DNA of 64,000 bases from Labyrinthula sp. Ha (lineage: Eukaryota > Sar > Bigyra > Labyrinthulida > Labyrinthulaceae): contig JAALGZ010000009.1 of assembly GCA_015227615.1 (NCBI GenBank), forward strand, positions 868,001-932,000. Direction: 5' to 3'. The translations under genes were made by a program, and so were the position numbers. Below, one piece after another: positions 43,404 through 56,194 of this stretch (the first letter of the stretch is position 1; each line of letters starts with the position of its first letter). Under the pieces are notes generated by a model. That model saw nothing but the letters and a program-made list of their open reading frames with translations, did not search any database and was not told the origin of the DNA.

Positions 43404-45518
43404 TTGACCATGGTACAGAGTCTTAAAATATATGTATTTTCTCTACATAGAAACTAACTAAATGACACTTTTATTAAATGTGCGTACAAATTTTTCATCC
43501 ATTAAACTGACCTTAGATGAGACAGTTAGACAAGTAATTGTCCGTATCGTCTATATGTTTATGAGAATAAGTATATTAGAACAAATAATATGAAAGAAAT
43601 TGAACAGAGCTTTAAAATTATATAAGTAACGTCTTCTAACTCCCAGTATTTGTTAAGATATCGAGGTTTTACGATCTGTTGTTTCCGGTGCTTATGCATT
43701 AGTAAAGATGTATTATGTAAAGCTGCACCAATTGTGCGGTAATTTAATATTGTATTATAACTACGTAAAGTGTAAACAGTCAGTAAGGACTAAGGAGAGA
43801 GAGGTACACTCGACTGCTTAGTGTCTGACTGAGACAGCTCATACTTATTAAAGATAATTTGTTGAGCCCAGAAAATTAGGAACATATGCAATTACACTGT
43901 TTGCTAGACAAATGTAAAATCAAAGAATGCCCTTGTCCTATGTTCAAGTCTTTTCTATTGATGTCTGGTTTTGTAGTTTCTAAGATATTGTAGTGAAACT
44001 ATAAACGAACATATACATATTCCAGAAAACCCAATATTTTTCAAAGAGATAGACACAGTTTATACTTAGAGAAATATATTCTGGTATTAATTACTCTCTC
44101 ATTGCAAAACCCATGTATAAAGCTGTGCGACAGGCTGCTATTGATTGCGCACGGAAGGCAGTACATTTTCAAGTAGAGATGCACAAAATACTTTTTTGTG
44201 GAGAACTTAACTTTGGTAGACATTTTCTATCCAATTGTAATATAAACTTCTTTAACACAAGAATCAATGGCAAACTATTGAAAGATGGTAGAAAATAGTA
44301 AATGCAGCAATAAACATAAACCCCATAATATCTAGTGAGATACGGATAAGATAAGATAAATGTATTCACATAAATCAGCACAAAAAAATACACGGTGACC
44401 TTTTGATACAAACGAAGCCTAGAAAAAATATTGGTGAAACTACGTTACTTAGAACTTCTTCGGTTAACATTTTCTAAACTTTCTAACACAGTTAAAAATA
44501 TTCCAATAACACTAGTTAGAGCAAACCCCAGCACATTAGAATTAATGAAAAATGCAAGCATGTCATACATTAGCCTCTGGTGAATATTGATATTCATCTC
44601 CATTACGAGATGAAAGTTAATTAGAGAGTTTGTAATTCCATATATTGGCATTAGTGCGTTCAAATATTTTTGCCATGAAGGGATTATTTGATAAAAATTT
44701 AGCGTATGATGGAGAATGGGAATAAATTAATAGTGAACATTGTACAGAAAGTGAACTGAAATATAAAATATGAAACTAACTGTTCTTCCAGTTTGTGACT
44801 CTAATCCTTCCCGTAGCAATAGTCCATTTACACCATTACACAGAGATCCTGAGAGTGCATTTACGTTACACAATAAGTTTAAAGTAGTTGCTTTAACAAT
44901 AACTAAATCTTTCTCTTTCGCTCTGAAGAATCTCGTCACAATCAACTTATACAAGATTTCTCACTTCTCTTTTGTATGTTGAAAGAATATGTTTGAGAAA
45001 GCGACCAAAGAGATAACGCGTTCAAAAATATACACGATTTGTAACACAGTGGTTGCAGGTTCGTAATAATCAAGAAGAGTTGAATCACATGTTGTTGTAT
45101 TTTAAGCTGAAACTAGAGGCAATTCAACTTCACACATGCCACACCTCTTTAAATAATTCTTTAACTAGCTCCGTAGTATGCAGACCCAATTGCTACACTT
45201 TTCGCAACTCTTGTCTAACATTCATTCAATTTTATTGACTAACTTTTCTTCTAGAATGTTTGAATATAAATTAACGGATAAGAATACGCAATAATACTAA
45301 GTGGAGTTTTTCTTAAAAAGAAACACAATTTTCAAGTAAGACAATGGTGAAATAGAAACTTTATTCAATATATAATCTTTTGTGATATTCACCAGTTTGA
45401 ATAAAAGAATTAGTTGCTAAGAAGATAATAACGATAATGTTAACGTAGTTCGTTTAGTTTTCTTGTTCAGCTAGTAGAGCACTTAAACGAGTTACCTGAA
45501 GAAAGTGAAAAGAAATAA
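43404..45518. other. Gene-poor region with unresolved minus-strand frames
   Basis: Minus-strand frames at 44727-44954 and 44445-44663 look somewhat protein-like (for example KEKDLVIVKATTLNLL and VLGFALTSVIGIFLTVLESL), but no intron of the usual size joins them, so I do not call a gene. The remainder shows nothing. Confidence 0.35.
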
Positions 45519-45788
45519 TTGTCAAGTGAGGATTTTGCAGTCGTATCTTCCCTGGCAAACACCCTTACAGAAATGATTCCTCACATGAACGTTGCCCCCT
45601 TTGTTACCACCGACTTGCACACTTGGAAAAACTCTTCCATTCTAGTTCGTATCCTTTTGGAGGCTCGTTTATCATTGTTTTGTTGGATTCTCGTAACAGA
45701 CAGGAACACCAGCGCGTACATTAACCTTGAAATTAAAGAAAATAATGGTATCGAGACTGCCAAACAATATAGAAAAAATGTGCTTTAA
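45519..45788 (+). CDS. Possible 3' exon or small gene, unrecognised
   Basis: An open frame whose stop lies only 9 bp from the stop of the convergent DRC9 gene, the same tight tail-to-tail spacing as real gene pairs in this window. The peptide (SSEDFAVVSSLANTLTEMIP, then HTWKNSSILVRILLEARLSLF) looks protein-like but matches nothing I know. The first ATG is at 45576; the frame is open back to 45519, so it may be a terminal exon whose upstream part I cannot find. A 33-nt in-frame GT-AG stretch (45667-45699) may be an intron. Confidence 0.3.
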   Translation: MSSEDFAVVSSLANTLTEMIPHMNVAPFVTTDLHTWKNSSILVRILLEARLSLFCWILVTDRNTSAYINLEIKENNGIETAKQYRKNVL

Positions 45789-45797
45789 AGGTTAAGG

Positions 45798-46984
45798 TCA
45801 CTTTTTACCTTTCTTTTTTCCCTTTCCCTTTTTCCCTTTCTTCACGGGATTCCTTGCACGATATATCTTATAGTGCCTCTGAATAATTTTGGCTTTTCTA
45901 GTTTGCACAATATGTAACTCTTCAAGCCGAATTCTTTCTATCTCAGCTTCAACATTTCGTTGCTGGAGCTCTATATCATACAAATCATATCTAGCTTTCA
46001 TTTCCCGAAGAGCAAACAGCTCCGGATTCACCACATCAACTTGTTCTGTGTCGATTTTATCAATCTCCTTCCCCAGCTCAACTTCCTTTTCCTCCAATCT
46101 GCCGATCATTAGACCTGCTCGTTTTTGCAGATCAAGTGAATACTTCTCCAAAAAGTTCTTTGTCTGCTCTCGTGCTAATTTTTCTTGTTCCATTAAAACC
46201 TTTATATTTTCCTTTTCTGTTGCTAACTCACGAATCTCTATTCTATATTTTCGCGCACCATCTCTCGTCTTACTCTCTGCACATTTTTCTTCATATGCAG
46301 CCATTTCTTTAGCTTCAACTGATAAGTTCATTGTTTTCTCTTTAGAAAGATAGCACCTTTTTTCAAATAAGCTTACTTGTTTTTCATGTTCTTCCTTATT
46401 CTTTTTTAAAGTATCTTCTAAATCTTTAACATTCTTGTATAGTTTTTTCTGCTGTTCAATTAAACCAAACTTTTCCTTGGTTTTTCTTCCCTTGTCTAAG
46501 ACATATGTATTAAATTTATAAAAATCGTTGCTCTCATTCAAATCTTTAATTGTTTTCTTTACTACTCGTATAGATTCAGCAAGTTGTTGTGCAATCTGTT
46601 TAGAATAGTTTATTGATTCTGATTTTGCACTCAAGTGAGTCACCAAGGTTTGGGTGCTTTCTCGCAAAGAATTAGATACTATTTCGATATGACCTTGAAT
46701 CTGTTTGATTTGTTTCGCATTAGCTATTGGATCTTGTTTAAGTTGGGTTCTATTCTTGACAAGACGTTCAAACTGAGCCTCATAATCCTGCTGCTGATTT
46801 ATTATATCTACAACTTCATCTCTCGCAGTCTCAGAATCTCTTTTCTTTGACAGCTCGTTAAAATCAGGTAGCCTAAACTTTATTAAAGGCTATAAACCCA
46901 CATGCCAATAATCTCTAACTTTTCAAGAAGGAGATCCAGTAGTAAAACGACCCTAAAACTATGAATTTTAGATAGTTTCAGCAT
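45798..46984 (-). CDS. DRC9: Dynein regulatory complex subunit 9 (IQCG/FAP206-independent N-DRC protein)
   Basis: Exons 46902-46984 and 45798-46872 flank a 29-nt intron (46873-46901), giving 385 residues; human IQCG has about 440. The N-terminus carries the family's short amphipathic helix (VLLLDLLLEKLEIIGMLPD, spliced across the intron), and most of the rest is coiled coil. Near the C-terminus is an IQ motif, AKIIQRHYKIYRAR, followed by the lysine/glycine tail (KKGKKGKGKKKGKK) typical of DRC9. The N-DRC links outer-doublet microtubules in motile axonemes and regulates dyneins, so this gene implies a flagellum. The ATG lies 13 bp after the stop of the exosome gene on the same strand. DRC10 is an alternative family member, but the Lys/Gly tail favours DRC9. 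Confidence 0.75.
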
Positions 46985-46997
46985 TAATTCAAGGCTA

Positions 46998-47837
46998 TCA
47001 GTTCTTTCCATCCCTCTTATCACTCTTAACTGCTTCAAATAGTTCCAAACTAATTTTTCTTCCTCTTGAAATTAAATTTTGCAAACGTTTTAACTTAACG
47101 GTTCCATTATTCTGAAAATAGATACCTATGATTTGTCCGTTAGCGTCAACAAAAACAGATAAAGAATTTTTGCATGAGAAACTTTCTTCTTTTGAAATGT
47201 CTAAAAAGTATTCGTCTGCAACTTGATGAAGAGTAGAAGACAAGAATAAACTAGTAGTATCAGAAAATAATGGTTCTTGCTTTCCTTGATTTTCCGAAAC
47301 AAGAAAATCATATTGTTTTTCTTTTTCTTTGAAGAAGGTCGAGATCTTGGGGCAAACTGTTGTTGAAAGAGCGGAGAAAAGTGCTAAGGAAATAAGATCA
47401 GTTGGGTTTCCATCCGAGCTAAAGACAGATATATTAATTGAAACGGTCTTATAAATTTCTCCTTTGACAAGTTCACATAAATCTTTAGTAAAAAGGTTTC
47501 GAAGGGTTTTTAGAAACATGTGATGAAGAAAACTTTCTTTTCTTGCTAGCAAAGTTTTTTCAGATTTGTGCAACAGCCGGGAATCATCCAGCGAAAGATT
47601 AAGGTTAACGAAGTGAAAGTATGGAGACCCTGTAATGCATTTTTTGACGTCTGTTTGTATGAAGCACGTTATCCTAGTAGAAGAGAACGAGTGGGTTAAT
47701 TGTGAAGACCCCTGGGCTGCGGGTATAATATTAGTATCGATGTTAATATGCCGTAAATCGAAAGGTAATCTTCCATCTTCTCGCAAAAGTTTGGCTCCTT
47801 CCTCGACAAAGCGTTTTTGTTCTGTTGATATCTTCAT
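46998..47837 (-). CDS. Exosome core subunit with RNase PH fold, RRP42/EXOSC7-like
   Basis: 279 residues. The N-terminus follows the RNase PH family start (KRFVEEGAKLLREDGR, then DLRHINIDTNII and AAQGSSQLT, the position of the GSA strand). The middle has the LCELVKGEIYKTVSINISVF-S-SDGN-PTDLISLALFSAL block that matches the core of eukaryotic RRP42/RRP43/RRP45 subunits. In the known exosome these six proteins form the catalytically inactive ring that threads RNA to Rrp44/Rrp6. Choice among RRP42, RRP43 and RRP45 is not secure; the FVxxG start favours RRP42. The gene is immediately upstream of DRC9 on the same strand, with only 13 bp between, so promoters or 5' ends must overlap or a shared transcript is processed. 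Confidence 0.75.
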   Translation of the reverse strand: MKISTEQKRFVEEGAKLLREDGRLPFDLRHINIDTNIIPAAQGSSQLTHSFSSTRITCFIQTDVKKCITGSPYFHFVNLNLSLDDSRLLHKSEKTLLARKESFLHHMFLKTLRNLFTKDLCELVKGEIYKTVSINISVFSSDGNPTDLISLALFSALSTTVCPKISTFFKEKEKQYDFLVSENQGKQEPLFSDTTSLFLSSTLHQVADEYFLDISKEESFSCKNSLSVFVDANGQIIGIYFQNNGTVKLKRLQNLISRGRKISLELFEAVKSDKRDGKN

Positions 47838-48847
47838 AACTATTGGTGCTTGTTCTCTTTGGGAAGAAATTAAATATAGTAATGCAGCATTAGAACCTTC
47901 TCACAAATTAAGAGGAAAATATTGAACAGGAGTTCAACAGACTGGCCGTTTTTTATTGCATGAACAAAGTTACTAAAAGATAAAAACAAAAAATAATAGA
48001 ATCAGAAATTGTGAACCAAAATTTCATTCTCGCGTGCAAAAAGTAATAACAACAGCTGAGAAAGAAAAAGTTATTCAAGCATGAAGTATTAAATTTTTAA
48101 GCCTTTTTCATTACAAAGTACATGAATTAATAATTGAACCAGGGAATTAGGTTAGAGATGAATTATATGTTTGTCCGTGTTGGTGACAAAACTTTATGAC
48201 AGCAGATCTATAGAAACATAAGAAGATATTCAAGATATATAAATTGAACATGATAAATATATCAACAGGATCTATATTCAAATGTTAAAAGATTCATTAA
48301 TAGTGGTATTTAAGGGACCAGGAGTAGTTTTTATAAAATTATCAAATAATTTATTGTAGTAAAGAGGATAAGATGAAGCAGAAGAACTTTTTCGAGCAGA
48401 AACTAATTTAATTTGGTATATGAACAGGTTGCATATTGAGAAAGATAATTAGCTCGAAAAATAAATTCAAAAGTATATTAGACGTTTAAATGAAACCACT
48501 AATTAATTGAAATAGTGAAAATAATAAATACTCCCCTAGAAAAAAATTTTCAAATTATATTTGCTCAAAATATAATATACATTTAAAGGATCTGAATTCA
48601 AGTACAGTAATGGATGATTAAAACACAAATTAAAGAGAAGAGAAATAAGTGTAGTAGATACTTAGATGGCAGCCATGCCTAGGAAAGATAAAATTGTTGC
48701 CCAGAAGTGCTTTGGTTGAGGAGAACATAATATTCACCCAAAACTATAGAACTCAGAACTAGGAGAACAATAAACTGCATAATGGAGGTTCTGGAGAATG
48801 TTGCTGAGGTTTTCTGAACTCCTGGCCTACATATCAGGTTTTATAAC
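47838..48847. other. Gene-poor AT-rich region
   Basis: Upstream of the exosome gene; no gene, RNA or repeat recognised. Confidence 0.45.
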
Positions 48848-49390
48848 TTTTGGGTTACTGAAATGGAACCAATACAAGTTCACAGATAGCTAGCGATAAA
48901 ATTAATAAAAAGAAAGCTACATTGTGCTTAGCAATGAGTACTACTATTTATTCATGTTGATGTGTCGAAAAAAAAAGATTCATTTATGTAAATGGGAACT
49001 AATAAACAAGACAAACTTCCGTATATAGAACAGATTCTCGTATATAAAAGACTGTTTTAAGAACCGAAAAAAATGTGACTACTGATGAACTCAAATACTA
49101 TGGGTTTATGGGCTAGTTTTATTGTCTTGTTAATACCCTTATCCTAGATCAGTTCTGATGCTACAAATATGAAAATCTTACATGGGGTATAAAATATAAT
49201 TTTCATAGGGGAATAAATAAAACTTATATGGTATAATATTTCTCAATGTTTCCTTCGTGGTCGTTTTGAGCTTCTATCCATTTTTTAAGATTATAGGGTT
49301 GGATAAAGCTACTCTCTAAGAGTTAGACAGGTTTGGCTAGGTTTTGTCTGATTTTTTTTATCCCAATTTTCCTCTTCCCAGGTAGCGATA
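48848..49390 (+). repeat. Left arm of a 540-bp inverted repeat
   Basis: Starts TTTTGGGTTACTGAAATGG and runs inward. Over about the first 410 bp it matches the reverse complement of 54345-54875 at roughly 97 percent by eye, then identity falls over the inner 130 bp. No target duplication is seen outside. See the core at 49391-54344. Confidence 0.85.
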
Positions 49391-52300
49391 GGATTAGTCC
49401 AGAGTGCTGAAATAGGGACATATCCGCCTATTGGAAGAATTGACGGGTTAAATCTCTAAGAATATCAGTAATTCCAAGAACAGTTGCATATAGTTTCCGC
49501 CATCCTTCAACGATCCTTGGGTTGGTTTATTGTTCTGTAGCATCACAGGACCATACGTCACAAAAAAGCTCATCTCACTCAGTCATACTTATTACCAAAT
49601 TCAAACTCAATCAAAGTTTATATAATATTTTTTCTCTCCAGTATCTTAGCATTCTGGCTTAATCTAAAATTATTTAGAGGCTCAGGGTGTTCGAGATGCA
49701 AGGAAAAGAAAGCAGTTGTATCTGTTGCTTCTACTAGACCTACTTACTTGATCTTTTCGGATTATTCTTCTTTCAGCTGTGATTGTAATGATAGTGTAGT
49801 CAAAATAATTAGGTTTATCCAATTTAAGAAATCTACTTATCAACCATCAGCTTAGACTTAGCGTTTAACCCAAAATTTCATAATTTAGAAGAAGAACAGC
49901 CTAGAATATATCTTCTTAGTATCCTTTGGTTACAACCAAAGATAATTACGTTTAATTTCACTGAAAATAAGTGATATGCTGTGCTATTCTGCGTAAAACA
50001 GTGACCAAAAGCAATTTAGATAGCTTCGAACAGTGTTTTTGTCGTAGATTCTTGGTATAACGTCGGTTGATGTTTTTTTATAGTAGTATGTTTTTCTCAG
50101 TGACTGTGGATAGTCGAACCTTGGTGATAGGTTCTTGTTAGCTGGGATATATAAGTACTTCAGTAAAATCAGAACCATAAAGCCAATAGATCAACCGAAC
50201 CTATCAGAAGAGAGGATCTGAAGCAGGCTGATATGTGAAAACTTGATCCTGAAAACACCCACTGATACTATGTAGTGATCTCTTTACTCACCCCTACGGC
50301 TCGGGTTTGATTTATTTGTAATTTATCAATAACAAATTTTCCCATATTTTTCTTGTTGATTGATTCTGATAATTCCCAAATTATTTTGATTGATTATTGA
50401 CAGTCAAATAATGATCAAAGAAAGTTTGAATCACAAGACCCTGGGTTAAATAGCCAAATTATAATTTTATTTATTTTTAAGCCGTACAAAAAGCTTCAAA
50501 AAATGCAGCACATAGCCCTACCACATCCTATTACTGGATTATTCCCATGCCACGTTACCAGTTTTTAAAGGTTTTCATACGGTGTAGAAACTAAGCAAGA
50601 AATTAAAAAAAAAATGAAATAGATTTGTTTTACCAATATTTCATTTGATAATCTATTTATAATTGAAATAAAATCAGAATAATTTGGTAAAAACCAAAAT
50701 CCAAATTCTTTCATTGATAATGAGAATCAAAATTATTATCAAATAATCATTGATAATTCTTATCAAATCCTAGGCCTCCTCTCACGACTATAACAATTCA
50801 TTTATATATTAAATCAATTTGAAACAACGTATATCCTGTTGGTTCTTATTCTCTGTGATTCTTTTGATTTTATGTATAATCATTTAGGTTCTCCATGTTT
50901 ATGGATTTACTTTCATCTTTGTTAACAGATGTGTAAATGTAGGATGTGCATCTCCTAACATAGAAGCTTTAGTTAATAATATGAAAATAATCCCTAAATC
51001 AGATTTATAAATTATATCTATCTATAGTTTTTCTTTTCGCAAGTTTTTTTAAGGCTTCTAGTTTCTGTTAAGTATTTGGCCTGGTCTAAATACTACTGAT
51101 GATCTTTTTTTTCTTGCAGCATATAATTCAAAGGCAACTTTCACTAACGGGTCATCCAAAAACACCTAAATAAAACCGCTAACTATAGCTATAGAATTCA
51201 ATTCCTTGCTTTATCTTAGCAGAGAAAATGTATCGCCTCGATATATGGCATAAATGGTAGAGAAATTAATTTCTGATTATATTTAAAAAACTCACCCTTT
51301 ATATTTCAATTGCAGATTATTTTATTGTTTTGCACCTAACTAAGTTTAATATTTTATTTTCAACTCAATAATATATCATATAATTTATTTGGGTAAAGGA
51401 TAAGGAATAAAATACATGGATAGCTCTTGGAAGGTCATGTCTACCTCTAAATGGGATGGATATATATATATAAGTACATAGTTAATAAAAAATTGATTTG
51501 TCAATATTGATTCTAAACTAAAAGGGTTATTTTTTTAGTTCATATTATTTAAGTCAACAATCTATTCCAATCAGTATATATTAACAGTGTTTACTAGTGC
51601 TGAGTTACTTCTTAAATTCTTTCTTATCAGCAGCTGATACATTTCTTGTGACTTACTCTTGGAGGAGTAATAATAAGTAATGATTTTTTATTTCTTCTGC
51701 ACGAGCCTGAGCAGCTTAGCAGTATCTTGTGAAAGGAGGTAACAAACTCTCTTGAGAATTTAGAAAACAACGAATTGGTGTCTGTGATTACGCTCTTGGA
51801 GCAGTTGTGCCTATAGCATTTTTTAATGTCTACCAATTTGTACGATTTAACACAGTGTTAAAATATTACTTTCACCATTTATCTCGTAAGCTTAGTAGTG
51901 GTAGCAGAACTATATGCTATGCCAATAGTTCTTGATGAATCTAAGCCACAATTAAGTCAATAAATTAGGATACATTGCTACTGAATATGTATTAATCATA
52001 AAGTATTCAAAGGTTAACAGAAATTAGCTGTAACCCAACTGATAACTCAAATGCTAAAACCCATTAATTTCATAGAGCAGGATATCACAAAGAGTCTATT
52101 TCTGCTAACAAATTAAATTTAGCAAATAAAACTTATAAATAAACATAAAGAGTAAATAATAGGATATATGTCTTATTTATATCAAAATAACTGTAAACTT
52201 GCAAAAAGAAAAGTATCTTGAGGGAAATATGTTCCCATTTATATTCTTAAACTATCTGTAAAGGTGGTTACAAAATGTCAGGTTTGCCATATTCTAAATA

Positions 52301-54344
52301 TTAATTATCCAAAATTATATATCTCACCGGCAATGTAATGAATAAAAAAGTATTGAAATATAAGTGACATGTAGTTTCGTGCTTTTATTTTGTGAACGCA
52401 ATACTTATATTAAATTTTATATTTCTTAATTAAGAAATGTGGTGATTATGTTCCAATTCTTATTCAAGAAACTTTACATATTTAGTTAGGGATAATCTTT
52501 AGAATTTCCTTAATAAGCTTTTCTTATTGTTTGTTCTCATAGGAGCAAATCATATTGATTAGAAATTAGGAACAATTGACCATCCATCATAAGTTGGAGT
52601 AGACTCGTATTGTTCACTTTTTTTTGTTTCTAATATGAATAACACTGAAATCAATTACTACGAATGATAATCTCAATTTTTTCTTAATAATAGTAAACGC
52701 AGCAAGGAATTCCAACTATTGGTAGAATCGATTAAAGTGGCTGTTCATATCCAACCTAACAATTGATCACACACATACTACTTAATGCTTATATAAACCC
52801 CGCATTTTATTCCTATGAAAGATTAGTATAATTCACTAAAAATATTTTGCAATTATAGACTATCATTTAGTTCTTTACATTGCTAACCAAAATAAAAAAT
52901 AATAATATAATAAACAATGTTGCATGAAGTCTAGAATATTGGAACCTTGTTTTATCTGGGAATAAGTTATATATTCAACAAGAACTTCCGTGGATATAGA
53001 CAATTAAAGTTAGAATATATTTTTCTACTCTTTAATTATTCATTCAGTATTTTTTCTTTGTTTCAATATTAAATTATTTAAGATGTCAATCAATATAGTT
53101 ACAACTTTACAAATGAAATATCGGGCTTTTAATTGAAGAAGAATGACTAAGTTTAGTATGAAATGCTTAAGATAATTAGGAACAACTAAAAAACTGGTTT
53201 ATTATGCTACTTCAGAAACTTAACCGATATCAAAGCAAAACAATATAAAAATTATACCTTTATCAGTAAATTGTTATATATTCAGGGAGTAATAGGGAAT
53301 TAGTAGTTCAGGTCAAATGTTTATGGTAACGAAAAGCGTAGAAAGTTTCAGTCACTAAAACATTACTTGAATCATCTGGTTCTTTTGTATGAATGAAGAA
53401 CAAAATTTTAAGAAAGGTGTTTAGTGCTTAAAAATTTTAAAAATTGAAATAACTTATCGGAGGAAGATCCAAGTAATCTTAGTGATAGAACTAAAAGAGC
53501 CAGTAATATTCATATACAGAAGCAAAACTAGTAAAACATTAATCATTAAGAAAATAAACACACTGTATGCAAGAGAGAAAAGTAGATATGAAAATATTGT
53601 ATTTCTCAAAATACAAATGAAACATGTTAAAATTTTAGTTGCAGTGGCTGCTTAGCCGCCAATATAAGAAATCTCCCAAGTATATGCTAAACGATGAAAA
53701 ATTGCATTTCTGAACACATTGACATGGCATACTTGCATTTATAAGTATATCTATGGTGTATACTGACTTCTTGATTCTACGTAGAGATAAAACTCTGAAA
53801 AACACTGATCTAAATACTTAGTTCGGCTTCTGAGTGGTGGGAAAAGTGACATCTAACTCGTTGAAAGACTCAATAGGCAAAGTTTATCTCATCAAAAGTT
53901 GCTTAATTATGTTTTAAAAAATTAAACATGAAATATAATGAATGGACAATTAATTTAGACAAGAATTTTGGAAGGAAACAGATATTCTTACCAACATAAA
54001 AAAAGCTCTAGCAATTAGACCCGAATTTAAGGAGAAGACCGCCTTTCAATAAATAATTATGCAACGAATACAAATAAATGGCTGGAAAATGCAGGTTATT
54101 TTTTAAAAGTCTGAACTAAATTCTCTAAAAGGGGAGGAAAAGAGAACTATAATGATATTGGATGGATTTAATGCACATATCTACTTCGATGATCTTATGG
54201 AAAACAGAAATTATGGGTTCGTATAATCAATGAACAGGAACTGAAACACTTGGCAAATTTTCATATAAATTTTTATCTAGCCATCGTTTAGAATAGCTAT
54301 CATATACAATGACCCCAATCACCAGTACCCAGGGGAACTACGGG
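49391..54344. other. Core between the long inverted repeats, no coding recognised
   Basis: About 5 kb of very AT-rich sequence with no frame longer than about 70 codons and no motif of a transposase, integrase, polymerase or capsid that I can see. It contains one MITE copy (50298-50776). With its arms it makes a 6.0-kb unit that may be a dead or non-autonomous terminal-inverted-repeat element, or an inverted duplication of unique DNA. Confidence 0.45.
50298..50776. mobile_element. Second MITE copy, 479 bp, opposite orientation
   Basis: Ends GGCTCGGGTTTGAT and ATCAAATCCTAGGCC are eroded forms of the 16-bp TIR of the copy at 42916, and the interior aligns with the reverse complement of that copy along its whole length (for example CATACGGTGTAGAAACTAAG against CTTAGTTTCTGCCACCGTATG). 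Length is within 1 bp of the first copy. Flanking duplications are no longer exact, so this insertion is older. It lies inside the core of the long inverted-repeat unit. Confidence 0.7.
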
Positions 54345-54875
54345 CCGGGGAAGTGGAAAAATATGAGAAAAGATCCGACAGAACCTAGCCAAAGCATCTG
54401 AATTTTGTCAAATAGCTTCTCCCACTCTATAGTCTTGAAAGATATATAGAAACTCATAACGACCACGAAGGAAATATTGAGAAATATTCTTCCATAGAAT
54501 TTTTATTTATTCCCCTATGAAAATTATATTTTATACCCCATGTAAGATTTTCATATTTGTAGCATCAGAACTGATCTAGGATAAGGGTATTAACAAGACA
54601 ATAAAACTAGCCCATAAACCCATAGTATTTGAGTTCATCAGTAGTAACATTTTTTTCGGTTCTTAAAACAGTCTTTTATATATGAGAATCTGTTCTATAT
54701 ACGGAAGTTTGTCTTGTTTATTAGTTCCCATTTACATAAATGAATCTTTTTTTTTCGACACATCAACATGAATAAATAGTAGTACTCATTACTAAGCACA
54801 ATTTAGCTTTCTTTTTATTAAGTTTCTCGCTAGCTATCTGTGAGCTTGTATTGGTTCCATTTCAGTAACCCAAAA
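54345..54875 (-). repeat. Right arm of the 540-bp inverted repeat
   Basis: Reverse complement of 48848-49390 (see there). The outer end is CAGTAACCCAAAA at 54863-54875. Differences from the left arm over the outer 410 bp are a handful of single bases; one more A-run than the left arm follows outside. Confidence 0.85.
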
Positions 54876-56194
54876 ATTAAAAAAAAAGAGTGATCTCTAT
54901 GTCCTTCCTCCAATCAGATATCCATTATCTTACTTCCTGATACCTTTTATTAGATATTGATTCAAATTGCATAAATAAAATAAATGTTAGAAAAACTATT
55001 TTTAGTTTATGTTTTTTGCTTTTTTTCGTTTTGGTTCTCAGTTTATCATTTTGGTTATTATATATGTTTCTGAATCAAGCACTCTTCTGGTATTAGGTTT
55101 GCCGAACCCATCTCTAATGGAATCAATTTGCCAATATAATTTGTCATTCTGCAGCTGTTTTGTTTTTTTATCTGAAAATAGTACGACTTTGGGTACATCA
55201 TAAAGCTTCTCATGCTGCTTTAACAGGATATTCTATATGAATAATTGTTTTTTCAAAAAGTTGAAAAACTTTCATATTACATTCAACTCATCTCTCATAC
55301 ATAAACTTAAACTAATTGTCCCGGTGTTTTAATATCAAAAAGGTTTAGATCTATAATATTGGCTATCTTTATGCTTCAACAAGCTGATCCTTAACTACAT
55401 TGCAATATTACTATATGTCTTCAAATGTCCCTCTTTAATGGGGTTTTATTTTTGGTCATTGAGCCATCCAAACAGAAGAAGTAGGCTGATACAGGCTACC
55501 CTGTTGATTACGAATCTTGCTCTTGTCCTTAAATTATGATTCCGGTATCACATTATGAAAATATTGAATAGAGATCCATACTACATCTCTTAAGATTGTG
55601 AAATTCAACTGCTCGCGATGGACTATCGAAAAGCCGGGCACTCGAAATCGATGTCGAGCTACTAACAAGAATGCTAGCCTAGTGAACCGAGTTGAATCGG
55701 GCCTTCTTTAGAGACGTCTATGCCATTCTAAGTTTATCTACTTAAAAGTGGCTTGTGAATAAACCTGAAAGAAGTTCTTTGTGCTTTGATAAGCAAACAC
55801 TACATGGGTTTGTATGCCCATGGCTTTGTACTTGTAAGAGTCTTAGTCCTTCTTGTTAGTTTTTTCTTGCAGTTATCCTTGCTCTTTTGTTAATATTTTA
55901 TCTTTTGGATTCTATAGTATGATTCGCTATAGTTTAAATTTCCCAACATTCTTTGCAAACTATTTAAGACGTTCATAATCATCGATAACTGATGGATTAT
56001 AACCGTTAAATCTACATATTACTACTTAATATACACAATTGCAAGGTTGGCAGCCAAGCCTCCTTTTCTGTCCAGACTCAGGAATAAGTTGTTTTAAAGG
56101 TTGGTATCTAAGAAATGTGTAGTAAACGTTATAGGATCGTATAGCACATGATATTATCCTAGCAATATGCATGAAAGAATAGAGGAGTCCGATT
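54876..56194. other. Intergenic, one TAACCGTTA motif
   Basis: No gene recognised. The Myb-type 9-mer TAACCGTTA lies at 56000-56008, about 190 bp before the spliced gene at 56195. Confidence 0.4.

Noticed and set aside
44445-44954. Two protein-like minus-strand frames
   Set aside because: No GT-AG intron of any plausible size joins them in frame, and neither has a recognisable motif.
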